This document shows positions 1 through 10,460 of a stretch of DNA of 64,000 bases, piece after piece. The notes beneath the pieces were generated by a model. That model did no database searches. It had not been told where the DNA came from and worked only from the letters and a program-made list of their open reading frames with translations. Each line of letters begins with the position of its first letter. Positions within the stretch are counted from its first letter, which is position 1. The stretch covers positions 159,001 through 223,000 of the forward strand of contig CAUYUJ010014174.1 of NCBI GenBank assembly GCA_963575745.1. Reading direction: 5' to 3'. The DNA comes from Prorocentrum cordatum (taxonomy: Eukaryota; Sar; Dinophyceae; Prorocentrales; Prorocentraceae). A program made the position numbers and the translations under genes.

Positions 1-83
1 GGAGGAGGAGCAGGAGGAGGAGGAGGAGGAGGCTGGGGAGGAGGAGGAGGAGGAGGAGGAGGAGCAGGAGGAGGACGAGGAGT
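1..83. repeat. (GGA)n microsatellite, left part
   Basis: Imperfect GGA/GAG repeat. It is the left half of a purine tract that continues at 6300-6480; the LINE is inserted into it, as shown by the target-site duplication. Confidence 0.85.
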
Positions 84-98
84 TGGAGGATGGGGAGG
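84..98. repeat. Target-site duplication of LINE (3' side)
   Basis: TGGAGGATGGGGAGG, identical over 15 bp to 6285-6299. The pair fixes both ends of the LINE. Confidence 0.75.
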
Positions 99-175
99 CT
101 ATTTTTGGGCTATTTTTATGTTCGGCCCCTTGGCGCCCTGCCGGCACGCTAAACCAGGTGCCGTCTGCGCAGCTG

Positions 176-1621
176 TCAGGCCGCGCCGTCGCCGCCGTCG
201 CCGAAGGGCGACTCCCTGCCCGCCGCCACGCGCGCCCGCGCCCAGCGAGCAGCGGCGGCGGGCGAGGCGAAGCCGTGGAGCTCGGCCGCCTGCCAGGCGT
301 CCGCCGTGGCGGGCCGCAGCCCCCAGCGCGGCGTCCGCCCTGCTCCAGCGGGAGCTCCTGCGCCGTCCTCAGCGCCTTCGTCGCCGTGGAGCACCGCCGC
401 GAGCCGCGCCTGCTCCTCCTCCGTGGGCGGCTGAGGAACCGAGAGCCTGGTCCTGCTCTTCGGCTCCTGGAACCGCATCAAGAGCCGCCGCGCCTCCGCC
501 GCCCTCTCGCCTGGGGCTGGCCGTCCCTTGCAGCTGCCCGGCAAGCCTGTCCCAGCTGGAGGGGTCCGCTTCCAGAAGCGGCAGCCGCACTTCAGGCACC
601 AGGCCATGGCCCCATCGCCGTTCACGAGGCGCGAGACGACGATGCAGTGCCCGCGCACCACCCGCGCCACTCCAGCTCCAGCTACCGCAGCCTTCAGCTC
701 GGGATCGGCCACCGCCGCCTCCGCAAGCTCGTCGGCAGCGGCCCCAGCGGCAGCGGCGGGCGCCTGGCCGAGCTCCTCGCCAGCAGCGGCCCCAGCAGCA
801 GCGCCAGGCGCCTGGCCGAGCTCGAGGTCGGCCTCGAGCGCCAGCGCCGCCACCTCCGCGTCGGCCAGCTCCGCCGCGTCCATCGCCGCCTGCGGGATGT
901 CGTCGACGAGGTCGGCCGTGCCCACGACCCCGTCCGAGTCCAGCTGCTCGCGGTCCACCATGGTGGCGGCCAGCTCGCCGACCCAGCGCCCGAGCTCCTC
1001 CACGCGCCAGGCACACGCCTGGAGGAACCAGACCAGCTCCTCGCCGATCGGCCACAGGGCGGCGCCTCGCTTGGCCCACAGGTCGGCTGCCCTGTTGCCC
1101 CTGATCAGGAGCTCATCCTCCCAGGAGGCAGCTGCAGCGAGCACCTTGTGCGCCTTGACTTTGCGCACCGTGGCCGACGGGCCTGGCCCTGCCCACCACT
1201 CCTGCCACAGGTGGCGGCGCGCCTGCAGCGGCGCGAGGGCCTTGCCCTGCGAGAGCGCCAAGCCGACCGTGCCCGCGCAGTCGCAGAAGACCTCAAGGCC
1301 CGAGCCGTCGGCCGACGGCAGCCATAACTGGGCCAGCATGTGGAACGCGTAGTCATCGCCGTCCTTGGCCTCCTGCTTGGGCCCGTACGCCCGCGGGACG
1401 ATGCCGTGCATCCCGCCGATGACCTCCCCGCCGAGGCCGATCTGCACCACCGCCCAGCCTGCGCGGCGGGCCCCGCGCAGCGCAGGAAACCTGGCGCCGC
1501 CGTCCACGGAGACCCTGCCCGCGAACTTCGAGCCATGCGGCACGCCGAACCAGCGCGGGGCCGCGAGCGCGGCGTCGGCCGCCGCGGGGAAGGCCAGGGG
1601 GCCAGGGCGGGGTCGGGGCAC
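176..1621 (-). pseudogene. LINE ORF2 fragment 3: RNase H domain and C-terminal zinc motif
   Basis: Third reading frame of the broken ORF2. The RNase H signature is clear: VDGGA near the start, then CDCAGTV, KVKAHK and GNRAADLWAK, which supply the expected acidic and His residues. RNase H removes the RNA strand of the RNA:DNA hybrid during reverse transcription. After it comes an Ala/Glu-rich low-complexity stretch with an imperfect repeat (ELGQAP), then a possible zinc-binding motif C-x2-C-x(19)-C (CLKCGCRF...GSCKG) and an Arg-rich end. The upstream frame runs into this one near 1610, so one small indel explains the break. The GTG at 1621 is not a real start. Confidence 0.8.
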
Positions 1622-3365
1622 AGCGCACGCGCGAAGAGCTCCGCCGCAGCGCCCCCACGCTGCGCCACCAGCCGCGCCCCCTCCAGCAGCTCAGGCGAGC
1701 ACGCGTCCCGCCGCAGCGTCTGCCAGGCCTCGAGCTCGAAGGCCCTGTGCCGCAGCGTGCCTCGGCCACCGCAGAAGCGGCAGAGGCCGTCGCGCGCTTT
1801 GCCCTCCTTCCAGAGGCGCCCCTGCGGCCAGTGGGAGCCGCCAAGGACCGCCACGAGCGCTCGCCTGTGGCGGGCGTGCCAGCGCGGCAGCGGCGGCGCG
1901 GGCACCTGGCGGCCTGCGCCATCGGCGGCCTCGGCGTCGGCCTGCCCCCCGGGGCGGCGGCGCGCGTGGAGGAGGCGCTCCAGCCCCTTCCAGTGCACGG
2001 GCCATGCCCAGGCGCCAGGCCCGCGCAGTCGCTTCAGCGCGAGCACGCCCGAGGCCAGCATCGCCGACTCGCGCGCCACCTGCGCCAGCATGCCAGGCGA
2101 GTAGAACTCCAGCGAGACGACGCGCGCCTGCCAGCCGACGACGGCATTGTAGGCCACCATCTCGATGCCGACCCGCCGCAACGCCAGCACACATGCTTGC
2201 GCAGGGTCGCGGCGCTGCCCCCAGGGGCGGAGGTCGAGCATGCCTTGCGCCCCGAGCCAGCACTCCTGCACCACCGCGGCGCTGGGCTGGCCCGTCTCCA
2301 GCGCCATGCCCCAGGAGCGCGCCACCTCCACCGCATGCACCGCGAAGGGTTCGCGGTAGGCAGCGCCGTGCATCGCCCGCAGCCGCAGGCCGACGCTGGC
2401 GCCCATGGGCAGCCTGCCTTCCGCACGCATGGCGGCGACCCGCAGGCCGTGCAGCTTCCCACAGGCGAGGCCCGTCGCCGCGGAGCCCCAGACGGCGGCG
2501 GCCGTGGGGCTGCCTCTCTGGATGTGGCCCACCTGCGCACCTGCACTGCGCAGCAGGCGCGCCCGCGCGCTGACCTCCGCCGCGCGGCCGAGCCGAGCGC
2601 CCTGCTCGCGCACGCGCCTCCAGCGCCCATCGGCGGCGTCGCCGCCGAGGCAGCGGGCGCCTGTCCAGCGGGCCAGCGGCCCGTGCGCCCAGCAGCCGTC
2701 CAGCGCGTCGCCGAGGTCCTCGCTGTTCGCCAGGTAGCCCGTCTTCGCCTCCGAGATGGCCAGCCCCGTGGCGACCAGGCCCTCTGTGAGGGCCGCCATG
2801 GCCCTGGGGGGCTGCTGCGCCACCTGAGCCCTGCCGCCGACCGCCTGCAGCAACGCGTCGTCGACGACGTTCTGCAGGCGAACCACAGGGTTCCCACGCA
2901 CAATCTCCACGAAGAGGGTGTGCACCAGCAGCTTGGCCAGCCCGACCGCACCACTGCAGCCCGCCACAATGGTGCCGTTCGCCTCGAACGGCTTGGAGAC
3001 CGAGCCGCACCAGGACACGCGGCGCTGCGTGCGGTACGACACGCAGTAGCACTGCAGCAGCGCGAGCGGGAACTCCGTGGCGGCCGCCTGCACGCGCAGC
3101 TCCTCATGGCTGACGTGCTCGTAGAACTTCGCCAGGTCGGTGACGCCCGTGGCCGCCGAGAGGCCTCTGCTGCGAGCAAAGGCCGCCAGGAGGTTGTGCA
3201 CCACCCCCGCGCGCTCGCACGGGCTCTCCGACGTGCCCCAGAAGGCAGGGTTCTTCAACGAGGCCTCCCAGCGGGCCACCAGCGGCTGCCGCACCCTGCT
3301 CCAGACCCTCAGCCAGATGGCCGTGAGGTCGATCGGCCGCTGGCCGCAGCCTTGGGGATGAACAC
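1612..3365 (-). pseudogene. LINE ORF2 fragment 2: RT palm and thumb
   Basis: Second frame of ORF2. It continues the RT fold from GQRPIDLTAIW (the usual K-x-G-x-x-R-P-I region). Motif A is TDLAKFYEHV, motif B is around TIVAGCSGAVGLAK, and motif C is NVVDDALLQ, where the usual F/Y-x-D-D reads V-V-D-D. The thumb and a connection with a Cys-rich segment (CRFCGGRGTLRH) follow. The part nearest 3365 overlaps the end of fragment 1 in another frame, where VVFIPKA should join GQRPID. The reading frame stays open beyond 1612, but the conserved sequence moves to the next frame there. Confidence 0.8.
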
Positions 3366-5240
3366 CACGATCAGCTGCCACAGTGCCTCCCGCGAAGGCT
3401 TCCGCTCCCAGGCCATGAGGAGCTCCAGGAAGCGCTGCCTGTAGGTCCGCGGGAGGCGCAGCAGCTGCTCCGGGTGGAGCCTATCCCACCCAAGGCCGCA
3501 CCCCTCGCGGTAGGTGCCCAGGACGCGCTCGAGGTCCTCGAGCTCCAGCGGCGGCAGCACCGACTCCTGGATGTCCCAGTCCTCGGGCGCCGCCTCGCCT
3601 GCACGCGACGGCTTGACCCAGAGCGGCCGCCACGCCTCCAGCAACGCAGCCACTGCGGCCTCGCCCGCAACAGGCATGCGCGGGTCGTCGTCACCGTCCG
3701 CGCCCGCGAGCACCACCGTGGGCACCACCGCGACCTGCTTGATGAAGCGATAGGCCGCCGAGCCGCCCTTCTCGGTGGCCGCGGCCCGGGCCCAGGCGCG
3801 CCACTCCGCGGCCTTCCTCTGCTTGTCCAGCCTCCAGCGCCGCCTCGCCTCCTCCTGAACGAACTGCACCGCCAGCTGGCGCGATGAGGAGCTGAGCAAG
3901 CCCACCACGCGGGCCAGCCCAGCCAGCGGGCCTTCCTCAGGCCACTCGAGCTCGACCGCCATCAGCACCTCGCGCTGCTTGCGCAGCGGCGCCCAGCAGC
4001 GACCTCCTGGCGCCGCCTCCTGCAGCGCGCGCCAGCGGGCGCATGCCGCCGCGAACGACATCCAGCGCCTGCAGGCAGCGCCGACGCTCCTCTTGCGGTC
4101 CTGCTTCCAGGCCACCTCCGTCTCGACCCTCTGCGTGCGCAGCCTGCCCGCGCGCCCTTTCCAGCGGCTGGGCGGCGCGATCTCGTGGAGGTCAATCAGG
4201 TAGGCCTCCACCGCCTCGAACCACTCCTGGCAGCCCACCTTGAGCGACTGCCCACCTCCAGGGCTCCAGGCCGAGAAGGCACGCTCGAGCGGCGCTGGCC
4301 GCACTGGCGGCGGCAGCGGCAGAGGGAAGGCGGCAGGGGAGAGCGGCCGCTGCACCTTCGCCGCTGGCCCTACGCCGCGAAGCACCACCTTGCACGGCAC
4401 GTGGTCCTTCGTCGGTGCCCTCAGCAGCACCTCAGCCGCGTCCACAAAGCCCGTGAGGACCTTGCTGACGACCGCGAAGTCGACGACCGTCGAGCCGCCG
4501 GTCGGCTCCTCTGGGGCGACAAGCGCACCGCCTGCGCTGTGCGCCCACTCACGGACGCCCACGGGCTCCATGTTCCAGTCACCCATCACGACCCACGGCG
4601 ACTCCAGCTGCCCCACGAACTCGAACTCGTGCAGCGCCGCCAGGAGCCCGATGTTCTCCTTCGCCCTGCCTATCTTCGTGATGAAGTAGGCCGAGATGAC
4701 GCGGCACGGCTCCCTGAACCCCAGGTTCACCTCGCACGCCTGGAACCGATGGACAGGGAGCTCTGGCGCGGCGGCGGCCGCCGACGGCCGCAGCGTGGCC
4801 ACCGCCACTCCTCCCGAGCTCTCAAGCGGCCCTGGGCCCGTCGGCAGCGCTGCCTGGCCGTGCCAGCTGAAGCCGCGCGCCTGCATCCAGCTTGCAGCGC
4901 GGGCCACCGCCTGCTTGCCCTTGAGGCGATGCTCCTGGAGGCAGAGCACCACAGGCAGCCGCCCCTCGTCGTCGTGCAGCCACTCGACCAGCGACTGCGC
5001 CGAGCCCCACGCGGTGGCGTTGGCCGACACCAGCTCCACCACGTCCGCCGCCAGCGGGCGGCTACCCAGAGGCGGGGCCTGCCACCCGCTGGCGCTTGGC
5101 CAGCGCTGCGCGCCAGGCTGCGCGCTGCTGCTCGTCCTCCATGCCCACCTCGTCGAACACGGCGTCGAGCCCGACGAGCTCGGGGCCGAGGTCGAGGTCG
5201 CCGACGCGCTTGCGGTCCCCAGGAGGACCATCAGCGCCAT
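3350..5240 (-). pseudogene. LINE ORF2 fragment 1: APE-type endonuclease and RT N-terminus
   Basis: Endonuclease/exonuclease/phosphatase domain with the catalytic set visible in order: SANATAW, LQEHRL, SSGGVAVA, MGDWNMEP, STVVDFAVV and KDHVP. These nick the genomic target and prime reverse transcription. The RT fingers follow (GCGLGWDRLHPEQLL, then LWQLIVVFIPKA), after which the frame breaks near 3360. The start is uncertain: ATG at 5240 lies within ORF1 in the +1 frame, and the endonuclease begins right after the ORF1 stop (5064-5062), so translation may use reinitiation or frameshifting. All catalytic residues expected for the nuclease seem present. Confidence 0.8.
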
Positions 5241-6213
5241 CAACACTGCCATCAGCCGCGGGGGCGGCCTCCTGCGCTGCGGCGGCCCGCTCAGCTGCGG
5301 CTGCAGCCGCGCGGGCCCGCTCGGCCGCCGCTGCCTCGCGAGCACGCGCGTCGGCGGCGGCGAGCTTCTCCACGAGGCTGCGGGCTTCGGCGGCCATCGC
5401 GAGCAGGGCGCCGCCCTCCTCCCCGAGCAAGAGGACCCGCTCCCGCTCCGCCTCGAGGCCCTCGAGGCCCTTGAGCAGCACCTTGCCCAGGCAGTCCTCG
5501 GCCTCCACAGGCTCGCCCACCTCCATGGGCGTCGGCCCCGTGTGCTGCTCCAGGTCGGCGCGCTTCCTGGCGCGCGCGGCCTCGGCCACCTCCTCCAGCT
5601 GGTCGCGCCGCTTCTGGAGGACGTCAGCCTGCTCCGCCACGCGGACCGCGACGACCGCCTGCTCCTCCTGGACGGCCGCCAGCGCAGCCTCCGCACGGCT
5701 GACCTGGCCCTTGATCTTCGCCTCCCTGGCCAGGAGGGCCTGGAGCGACAGCTCGGCCAAGGGTTTCGCTGGCGGCGGCGCGTCCACCACAAGCACCAAG
5801 GCCCCGAGGTCCTGGACCAGGGTCGCCGACCAGCCATCCCTGGGGCCAAAGTGGCGGAGGAGGGCCTGGCGAACCTCCTCGCCCGCGCCGCCGCTGCCGC
5901 TGGGCCGCTCCTCAGCCACCTGCTTGGCCGCGCCCTGCGCCCACGGCGCCGGCGTGGCCGCGGCGGCGGCAGGCACATCCGAGGCGAAGCGCACGCGCTT
6001 CGCCACGACCTTCTCCTTCCCCTTGGCCTTCGCCTTGGCCTTGTCGATGGCTTCGCCGATCGTGCCCGCGCCGCGCGGCGGCCGCGCCGCCTTGCAGAGC
6101 CTGCATTCCGTGCGCCAGGCCATGTTGACGTAGCCAGCAGCACACGAGCGGCACGTCCAGGGGTCGCCACCCTGGCTGGCACCGCGCGTGCCACCTGCAA
6201 CTCCATTCGCCAT
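5062..6213 (-). CDS. LINE ORF1: zinc-finger and coiled-coil RNA-binding protein
   Basis: Intact 383-aa ORF when started at the ATG at 6213, just inside the element; the reading frame stays open upstream only because the (GGA)n tract has no stops. Near the N-terminus is a RanBP2-type finger, W-T-C-x2-C-x(10)-C-x2-C (DPWTCRSC...CRLCKAARPPR). A Lys/Ala-rich basic segment (KAKAKAKGKEK) follows, then about 200 residues of heptad-like, Ala/Glu/Arg-rich sequence expected to form coiled coils. LINE ORF1 proteins coat the element RNA; zinc finger plus coiled coil suits that role. It ends with TAG at 5064-5062, in overlap with ORF2. Confidence 0.75.
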   Translation of the reverse strand: MANGVAGGTRGASQGGDPWTCRSCAAGYVNMAWRTECRLCKAARPPRGAGTIGEAIDKAKAKAKGKEKVVAKRVRFASDVPAAAAATPAPWAQGAAKQVAEERPSGSGGAGEEVRQALLRHFGPRDGWSATLVQDLGALVLVVDAPPPAKPLAELSLQALLAREAKIKGQVSRAEAALAAVQEEQAVVAVRVAEQADVLQKRRDQLEEVAEAARARKRADLEQHTGPTPMEVGEPVEAEDCLGKVLLKGLEGLEAERERVLLLGEEGGALLAMAAEARSLVEKLAAADARAREAAAAERARAAAAAAERAAAAQEAAPAADGSVDGADGPPGDRKRVGDLDLGPELVGLDAVFDEVGMEDEQQRAAWRAALAKRQRVAGPASG

Positions 6214-6284
6214 CGGCCCGCGGGGGCACGCCGCTCTGAAGATTGCACCCGCAAGAGCGAGCACCTGGCTCGCCCCAGAACGGC

Positions 6285-6299
6285 TGGAGGATGGGGAGG
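6285..6299. repeat. Target-site duplication of LINE (5' side)
   Basis: Second copy of the 15-bp direct repeat found at 84-98. Confidence 0.75.
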
Positions 6300-6480
6300 A
6301 GGAGGAGGAGGAGGAGGAGGAGGAGGAGGAGGAGGCGGAGGAAGAGGGGGGGAGGAGGAAGGGAGAAGGAGGAGGGGAGGGAGGAACGACAGGAGCAGGA
6401 GGAGTAGGAGTAGGAGTAGGAGGAGCAGGAGCAGGAGGAGGAGGAGGAGGAGGAGATGGAAGAGGAGGAGGAGGAGGGGG
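6300..6480. repeat. (GGA)n purine tract, right part
   Basis: GGA/GAG/GTAGGA repeats; continuation of the tract at 1-83 interrupted by the LINE. Confidence 0.85.
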
Positions 6481-6530
6481 GGAAACGGAAGAGGACAGGA
6501 TGGCAAGGCGTGTAGACGCGGCGGCCCCAA

Positions 6531-6593
6531 CCCCCAACCCCCAACGTCATGTTTTTTCCAGGACGTCGACCCCCAGAGGTTTGGACGAATTCC
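6531..6593 (-). repeat. Dispersed repeat fragment, inverted relative to 59870-59935
   Basis: Shares CCCCCAACGTCATG, GTCGACCCCCAGAGGT and neighbouring bases, inverted, with 59870-59935 (dispersed repeat G). Confidence 0.6.
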
Positions 6594-6811
6594 CCTACGG
6601 TAGGGTCGTGCGGCGTCGGCACTCGCAAGGCTTTTGGCACCGCGTGGATTGTTTGATTTTGAGTTGATTGTGGCCTTGATCGTTTAATGTTGAATTTCGT
6701 CGGGTACACTGGGCCCAACGTGTCCCTCGATACTTCCGCGTCGCAAGATGCAGCCTTGAACGCCTTCGCCAACGTCGCCGGCGCGCCAACGCCGCATGAA
6801 CCTACAGTAGG
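6594..6811. mobile_element. Non-autonomous terminal-inverted-repeat element
   Basis: Both ends carry an imperfect inverted repeat of about 27 bp that itself opens with a palindrome: CCTACGGTAGG on the left, CCTACAGTAGG on the right, followed inward by TCRTGCGGCGTYGGC. Length 218 bp, no ORF. No clear target duplication. Confidence 0.6.
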
Positions 6812-7029
6812 CCAGCATTGCATGCTGAGTCACTTTGGGACGGCCCGTGGGCCCGGCGATGCCCCCCCGAGCCCGCAACACAAGCAGATGTTGTCACGAC
6901 GCCAGGCGGTCTGGGCCTGTGGTGGTTGCGGGAACCATGGCTGGGGGACGTGTGCGCCCTGCGCGGCCTGCGGGACCTGTGGCGCCCATGCGACACGCAG
7001 GACCTGTGGGACCTGTGGGGCCTGCGGGG
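6812..7029. other. No gene seen
   Basis: GC-rich sequence without recognisable coding or repeat structure apart from CCTGTGG-type short repeats near 6960-7020. Confidence 0.5.
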
Positions 7030-7300
7030 CAGGCCTCTCAGGAGCCTCTCGGAAGCCTCTCAGAATCCTCTCAGAAGCCTCGCAGAAGCCTCGCAGAAAC
7101 CTTTTCAGAAGCCTCTCAGAAGCCTCGCAGAAGCCCCGCAGAAGCCTCTCAGAAACCACTCGCAAGCCCCTCAGAAGCCTTCCACAAGCCTCGCAGACGC
7201 CTCCCACAAGCCTCGCAGAGGCCTCAGAGATGCCTTTCAGAGGCCTCAGAGAAGCCTCTCAGAGGCCTCAGCAGGAGCTTTGGATCGGTTGCAATCCGGT
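7030..7300. repeat. Decamer array (AGCCTCTCAGA-like)
   Basis: About 25 imperfect copies of AGCCTCKCAGA, period 10-11. It is open in several frames on both strands, so the long reading frames here are artefacts. Confidence 0.8.
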
Positions 7301-7409
7301 GGTCTCCTGACAGGTTTGTATAGGAATCCTTTAGGCTGCGATCAGTCCGTCTCCAGTGGTTACAATCCGACCGAAGCAGTCCCTGAACAGTCCGAAATGA
7401 TTGTGATCG

Positions 7410-7885
7410 GTCTTATTCCCGTCCCCCCTCCCTCCTCCCCCGCGACTCCCTCCTCCCGCTCCCCTCCTCCCTCCCGCACCCACCGCCCCCCTCCCTCCCC
7501 CCCTCCCCCGCGCCCGCCGGCGTGCCGCGCCGCCCCCTGCGCCGCCCAACGCGCCAGCTGGAGTCGAGTGGCATCTCCGACAGCGAGCGGAAGGCGCTCG
7601 AGGACCCGCCGCCTCCGGGCCTCTCCCCTCCCCCTCCTTCTCGCCTCCTCCCTCCCACCCTCCCCCATTCCTCTCCTCGTCCCCCCTCTCCCTCTTCCTC
7701 TCGTCTCCCTCTCCCCTCTCCCTCCCCCTCTCCTCTGCCTCTTCCCTTCTCTCTCCTCTCTCCTCTCCCCCTCCTTTCCTCTCCCTCTCCTCTCCTCTCC
7801 CTCTCCCTCTCCTCTCCTCTGCCTCTCTCTCCATCTCGCCTCCTCTCCCTCTCCCTCTCCCCCCCTTCTCCCTCGCCTCTATCTT
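7410..7885. repeat. CT-rich polypyrimidine tract
   Basis: CCCTCC/CTCTCC repeats, interrupted by the exon-like island at 7552-7620. Confidence 0.8.
7552..7620 (+). other. Exon-like island 1
   Basis: Encodes RQLESSGISDSERKALEDPP in one frame, a charged, codon-like stretch within pyrimidine repeats. It could be a small exon. No homology claimed. Confidence 0.2.
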
Positions 7886-8000
7886 CCTTCGAAGAAGGAA
7901 AACGACATAAACATACATTTTTCGGCGGTCCTTGGGCCCCCCTGGGCGGCGCCTCCGGCGCCGCCCCTGGCGCGCTCAGCGTCGGAAGCTCGAAAAGTGG
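7886..8000 (+). mobile_element. Foldback element copy 1 (truncated)
   Basis: Starts with the family end CGAAGAAGGAAAACGACATA. It holds the core hairpin GGCGGCGCC-TCC-GGCGCCGCC (7946-7966) and the following TGGCGCGC. The right arm is not recognisable. Confidence 0.55.
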
Positions 8001-8109
8001 AGAACCTTAACAAAACATGTATTCTAGACGTTTCGCGTAACCCGGCCAGCCCATCCAGAAACGTTGACCAGAGGAATTGTCTCGATCTGGGAAGTGGGCA
8101 GCACACAAA

Positions 8110-8850
8110 GGAAGGGTCATCCAGTGGAGGCCTCTTGGAGCATTTTGGGGGCCTCTTGGCGGTCCCAGACGCCTCTCAGAGTGTCTTGGGTGCCTCGGAC
8201 AGTTTCTTGGGGCCTCTTGGGGGTCTCTGGGGAGCCTCTTGGACGCCTCTTGGGCGCCTGTAGTTACCTCTTGAGGCCGTCTGGGCGCCTCTTGAGGCCC
8301 TCTTGGGACGCTCTTAGGAGCCTTTGGAGCGCTCTTGGAGCCCTCTTGGGCCATCTTGCAGCCATCTTGAGGCATCGGATGGCCATCGGAAGCGAAAAGG
8401 CGAGAAAGCTAAAAACACTGGCCTCTTCGGGGCCTCCTGGGGGAGCTCTTTGGCCACTTGGAGCCGTCTTGGAGTGGTCTTGGGGCCGCTTGGAGCATCT
8501 TGGGAACGATTTTGAGGCATCTCGGGATATCTTGAGCCATCTTGGAGGTCATCTTGGGCTCTCCCAGGCGCTCGTGGAGTCATCTTAAGCAGTGCCCCCC
8601 CCAGGAGGCCAAAATTTGGCCAAACCCTCAGTACAATCGATTTTGGCATTCTCGCTGAGGCCTCTTGGAGCGTCTTGGGTGCCTGTGGGGGGCCTCTTGG
8701 GGCCTCTGGGGGGTCTCTTGGGAGCCTCTTGGGGGCATCCTGGGGGCCTCTTGGGGGCCTCTTGGTGTCTCCTGGTTACCTCTTGGGGCCCTCTTGGGGC
8801 ACCCTTTGGAGCCTTGGGAGCGCTCGTGGGGCCATCTCCGAGGAGATCGA
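8110..8850. repeat. Decamer arrays (GGCCTCTTGG)
   Basis: Dozens of variants of GGCCTCTTGG / GCCTCTTGGG, in two blocks (8110-8580 and 8655-8850) separated by a short unique stretch (CCAAAATTTGGCC palindrome near 8608). Confidence 0.8.
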
Positions 8851-8979
8851 TCAAAGAAGGGGGGTCCTTAATTAGCGCACCCCAAATGGAGGCCAACATG
8901 TGACCAAAACCCTAGTAGAACCAATGATGTTGGCTTCCTCGACGAGGCCGTTTTGAACGCCCTGACCGCTCGCGGGGCG

Positions 8980-9455
8980 CCCCGTCCAGGTACAGGGGAG
9001 GGGGTATAGGGGCCTCCCCGCCCGCAAGCCGTCTCGCTCACTCCCACCCGCCCTCCCAACACATACGTAGCACCCGAGCCTGGCCCGAGCCGCCGCATAT
9101 TCAGCAGTTGTCTTTGGATGGGCAGCCACTGGGGGCGAATCCGCCGCCGCCTCGCCCCCGTTGCCGAATCGCCGCCGCCGCAGCCGCTGCAGCCGCTGCC
9201 GCCACCGCTGCCGCCACCGCCACCGCCGCCACCGCCGCCGCCGCCGCTGCCCCCACCGCAGCCACCGCCGCCCGCCACCGCAGCAGCCGCCGCCGCCAAG
9301 TGTATTCTGTATTGTTTTTGGATAAGGATGGTGGTGGGAGGCCGCATCGGGTTCGCTGCGCATGCTCAGAATTTGCAGGCATTGTTGTTTACACAGGATG
9401 GTGGGGGGGCCCTCATTGTCATTGTCCCTGGTTGGCTCCCAGTCGCCTGGGGGAG
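8980..9455. repeat. Duplicated block, copy 1, with (GCC)n core
   Basis: Flanks (GCAAGCCGTCTCGCTCACTC on the left, TGGTGGGAGGCCGCATCGGG on the right) match copy 2. The CCG/GCC core lies at about 9165-9297. Confidence 0.8.
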
Positions 9456-9847
9456 GGGGTGTATACTAATAGGAAACAGTAATCAGGACTCCCTCCCGCC
9501 GGCAAGCCGTTTCGCTCACTTCCACCCGCCCTCCCAACACATACGTAACACCCAGGTCTGGCCCGAGCCTCGGCATATTCAGCAACCGTTTTTGGATGGG
9601 CAGCTACTGGGGGCCAATCCGCCGCCTCCGCCGCCGCAGCCGCAGCCGCAGACCCCGCCGCAGCCGCCCCCTCTGCCAAATCGCGGCCTCCGCCGCTGCC
9701 GCCGCCGCGCCGCCGCCGCCGCCGCCGCCGCCGCCCGCCGCCGCCGCGCCGCCGCCACGCCGCCGCCGCCACATCGCCGCCGCCGCAGCCGCTGCCGCCG
9801 CAGCCGCCATCGCCGCCGCGGCCGCAACCGCCGCAGCCGCCGCCGCA

Positions 9848-9919
<72 letters not shown>

Positions 9920-10160
9920 CGCCGCCGTTGCAGCCGCCGCCGCCGCCGCCACAGCCGCCGCAGCCGCCGCAACCGCCGCCGCCGCCAAGTAGATGCTGCA
10001 TTGTTTTTGGACAGGGATGGTGGGGGGAGGCCGCATCGGGTATGGCGTGCATGCTCCGACTTTGGATGCAGAGTGTGTGCTTGCATTGGTGTTCCAAGAG
10101 ATGGTGAGGGGGTGCCCTCATGGTTTCTGGTTGCTTACCAGTCGCCTGGGGAAAGGGGGC
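9456..10160. repeat. Duplicated block, copy 2, with expanded (GCC)n core
   Basis: Same flanks as copy 1. The core at about 9615-9988 is three times longer and holds a nearly pure CCG run at 9850-9920. The poly-Ala, poly-Arg and poly-Gly reading frames are repeat artefacts. Confidence 0.8.
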
Positions 10161-10229
10161 GTTTCTTCTTGGGGGGCAGTGATACCCCCCCGAAGGGGAA
10201 AACATTGGGTTGGAAGAGAAACCGGCCGA

Positions 10230-10460
10230 AACCACCTACGCCCAGAGGACTGGTGGGATTTGGTATTTTCCGGGGCCCTTTTGGGAGTGCTCTTGGAGTT
10301 CCCTTGGGGTTTCTTGTCGGCATCTCAGGCCGTCTGGGAGCCATCTTGGGCGTTCTGGACCGATCGCTCGGCGATGCGATCCGAAGCCCTCTTAGGCAGT
10401 CGTGGGGGCCTCTGGCGCCCTCTTGGCTCGTCTTGGGACTTTCTTGGGGCCGACAACTTT
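10230..10460. repeat. Degenerate decamer array
   Basis: Diverged CTCTTGGAGT / CTTGGGGC units related to 8110-8850. Confidence 0.55.

Larger units (their letters stand above)
99..6284 (-). mobile_element. Full-length LINE (non-LTR retrotransposon), frameshifted
   Basis: A minus-strand element of 6.19 kb between 15-bp target duplications. In reading order it has a short 5' leader of about 70 nt, ORF1 (RanBP2-like zinc finger and coiled coil), ORF2 with APE-type endonuclease, RT and RNase H, a Cys-rich C-terminus, and a 3' end with a tail of repeated AAAAATAGCCC-like units rather than poly(A). The domain order is that of I-clade-like LINEs. ORF2 is read in three frames (breaks near 3360 and 1610), so this copy is probably dead as an autonomous element. 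Seen: motifs and duplication. Inferred: clade. Confidence 0.85.

Noticed and set aside
1-1350. Plus-strand frames over the LINE 3' half
   Set aside because: Antisense to the clear RNase H reading frame; no motifs of their own.
9100-10240. Poly-Ala and poly-Gly frames
   Set aside because: Translations of (GCC)n.
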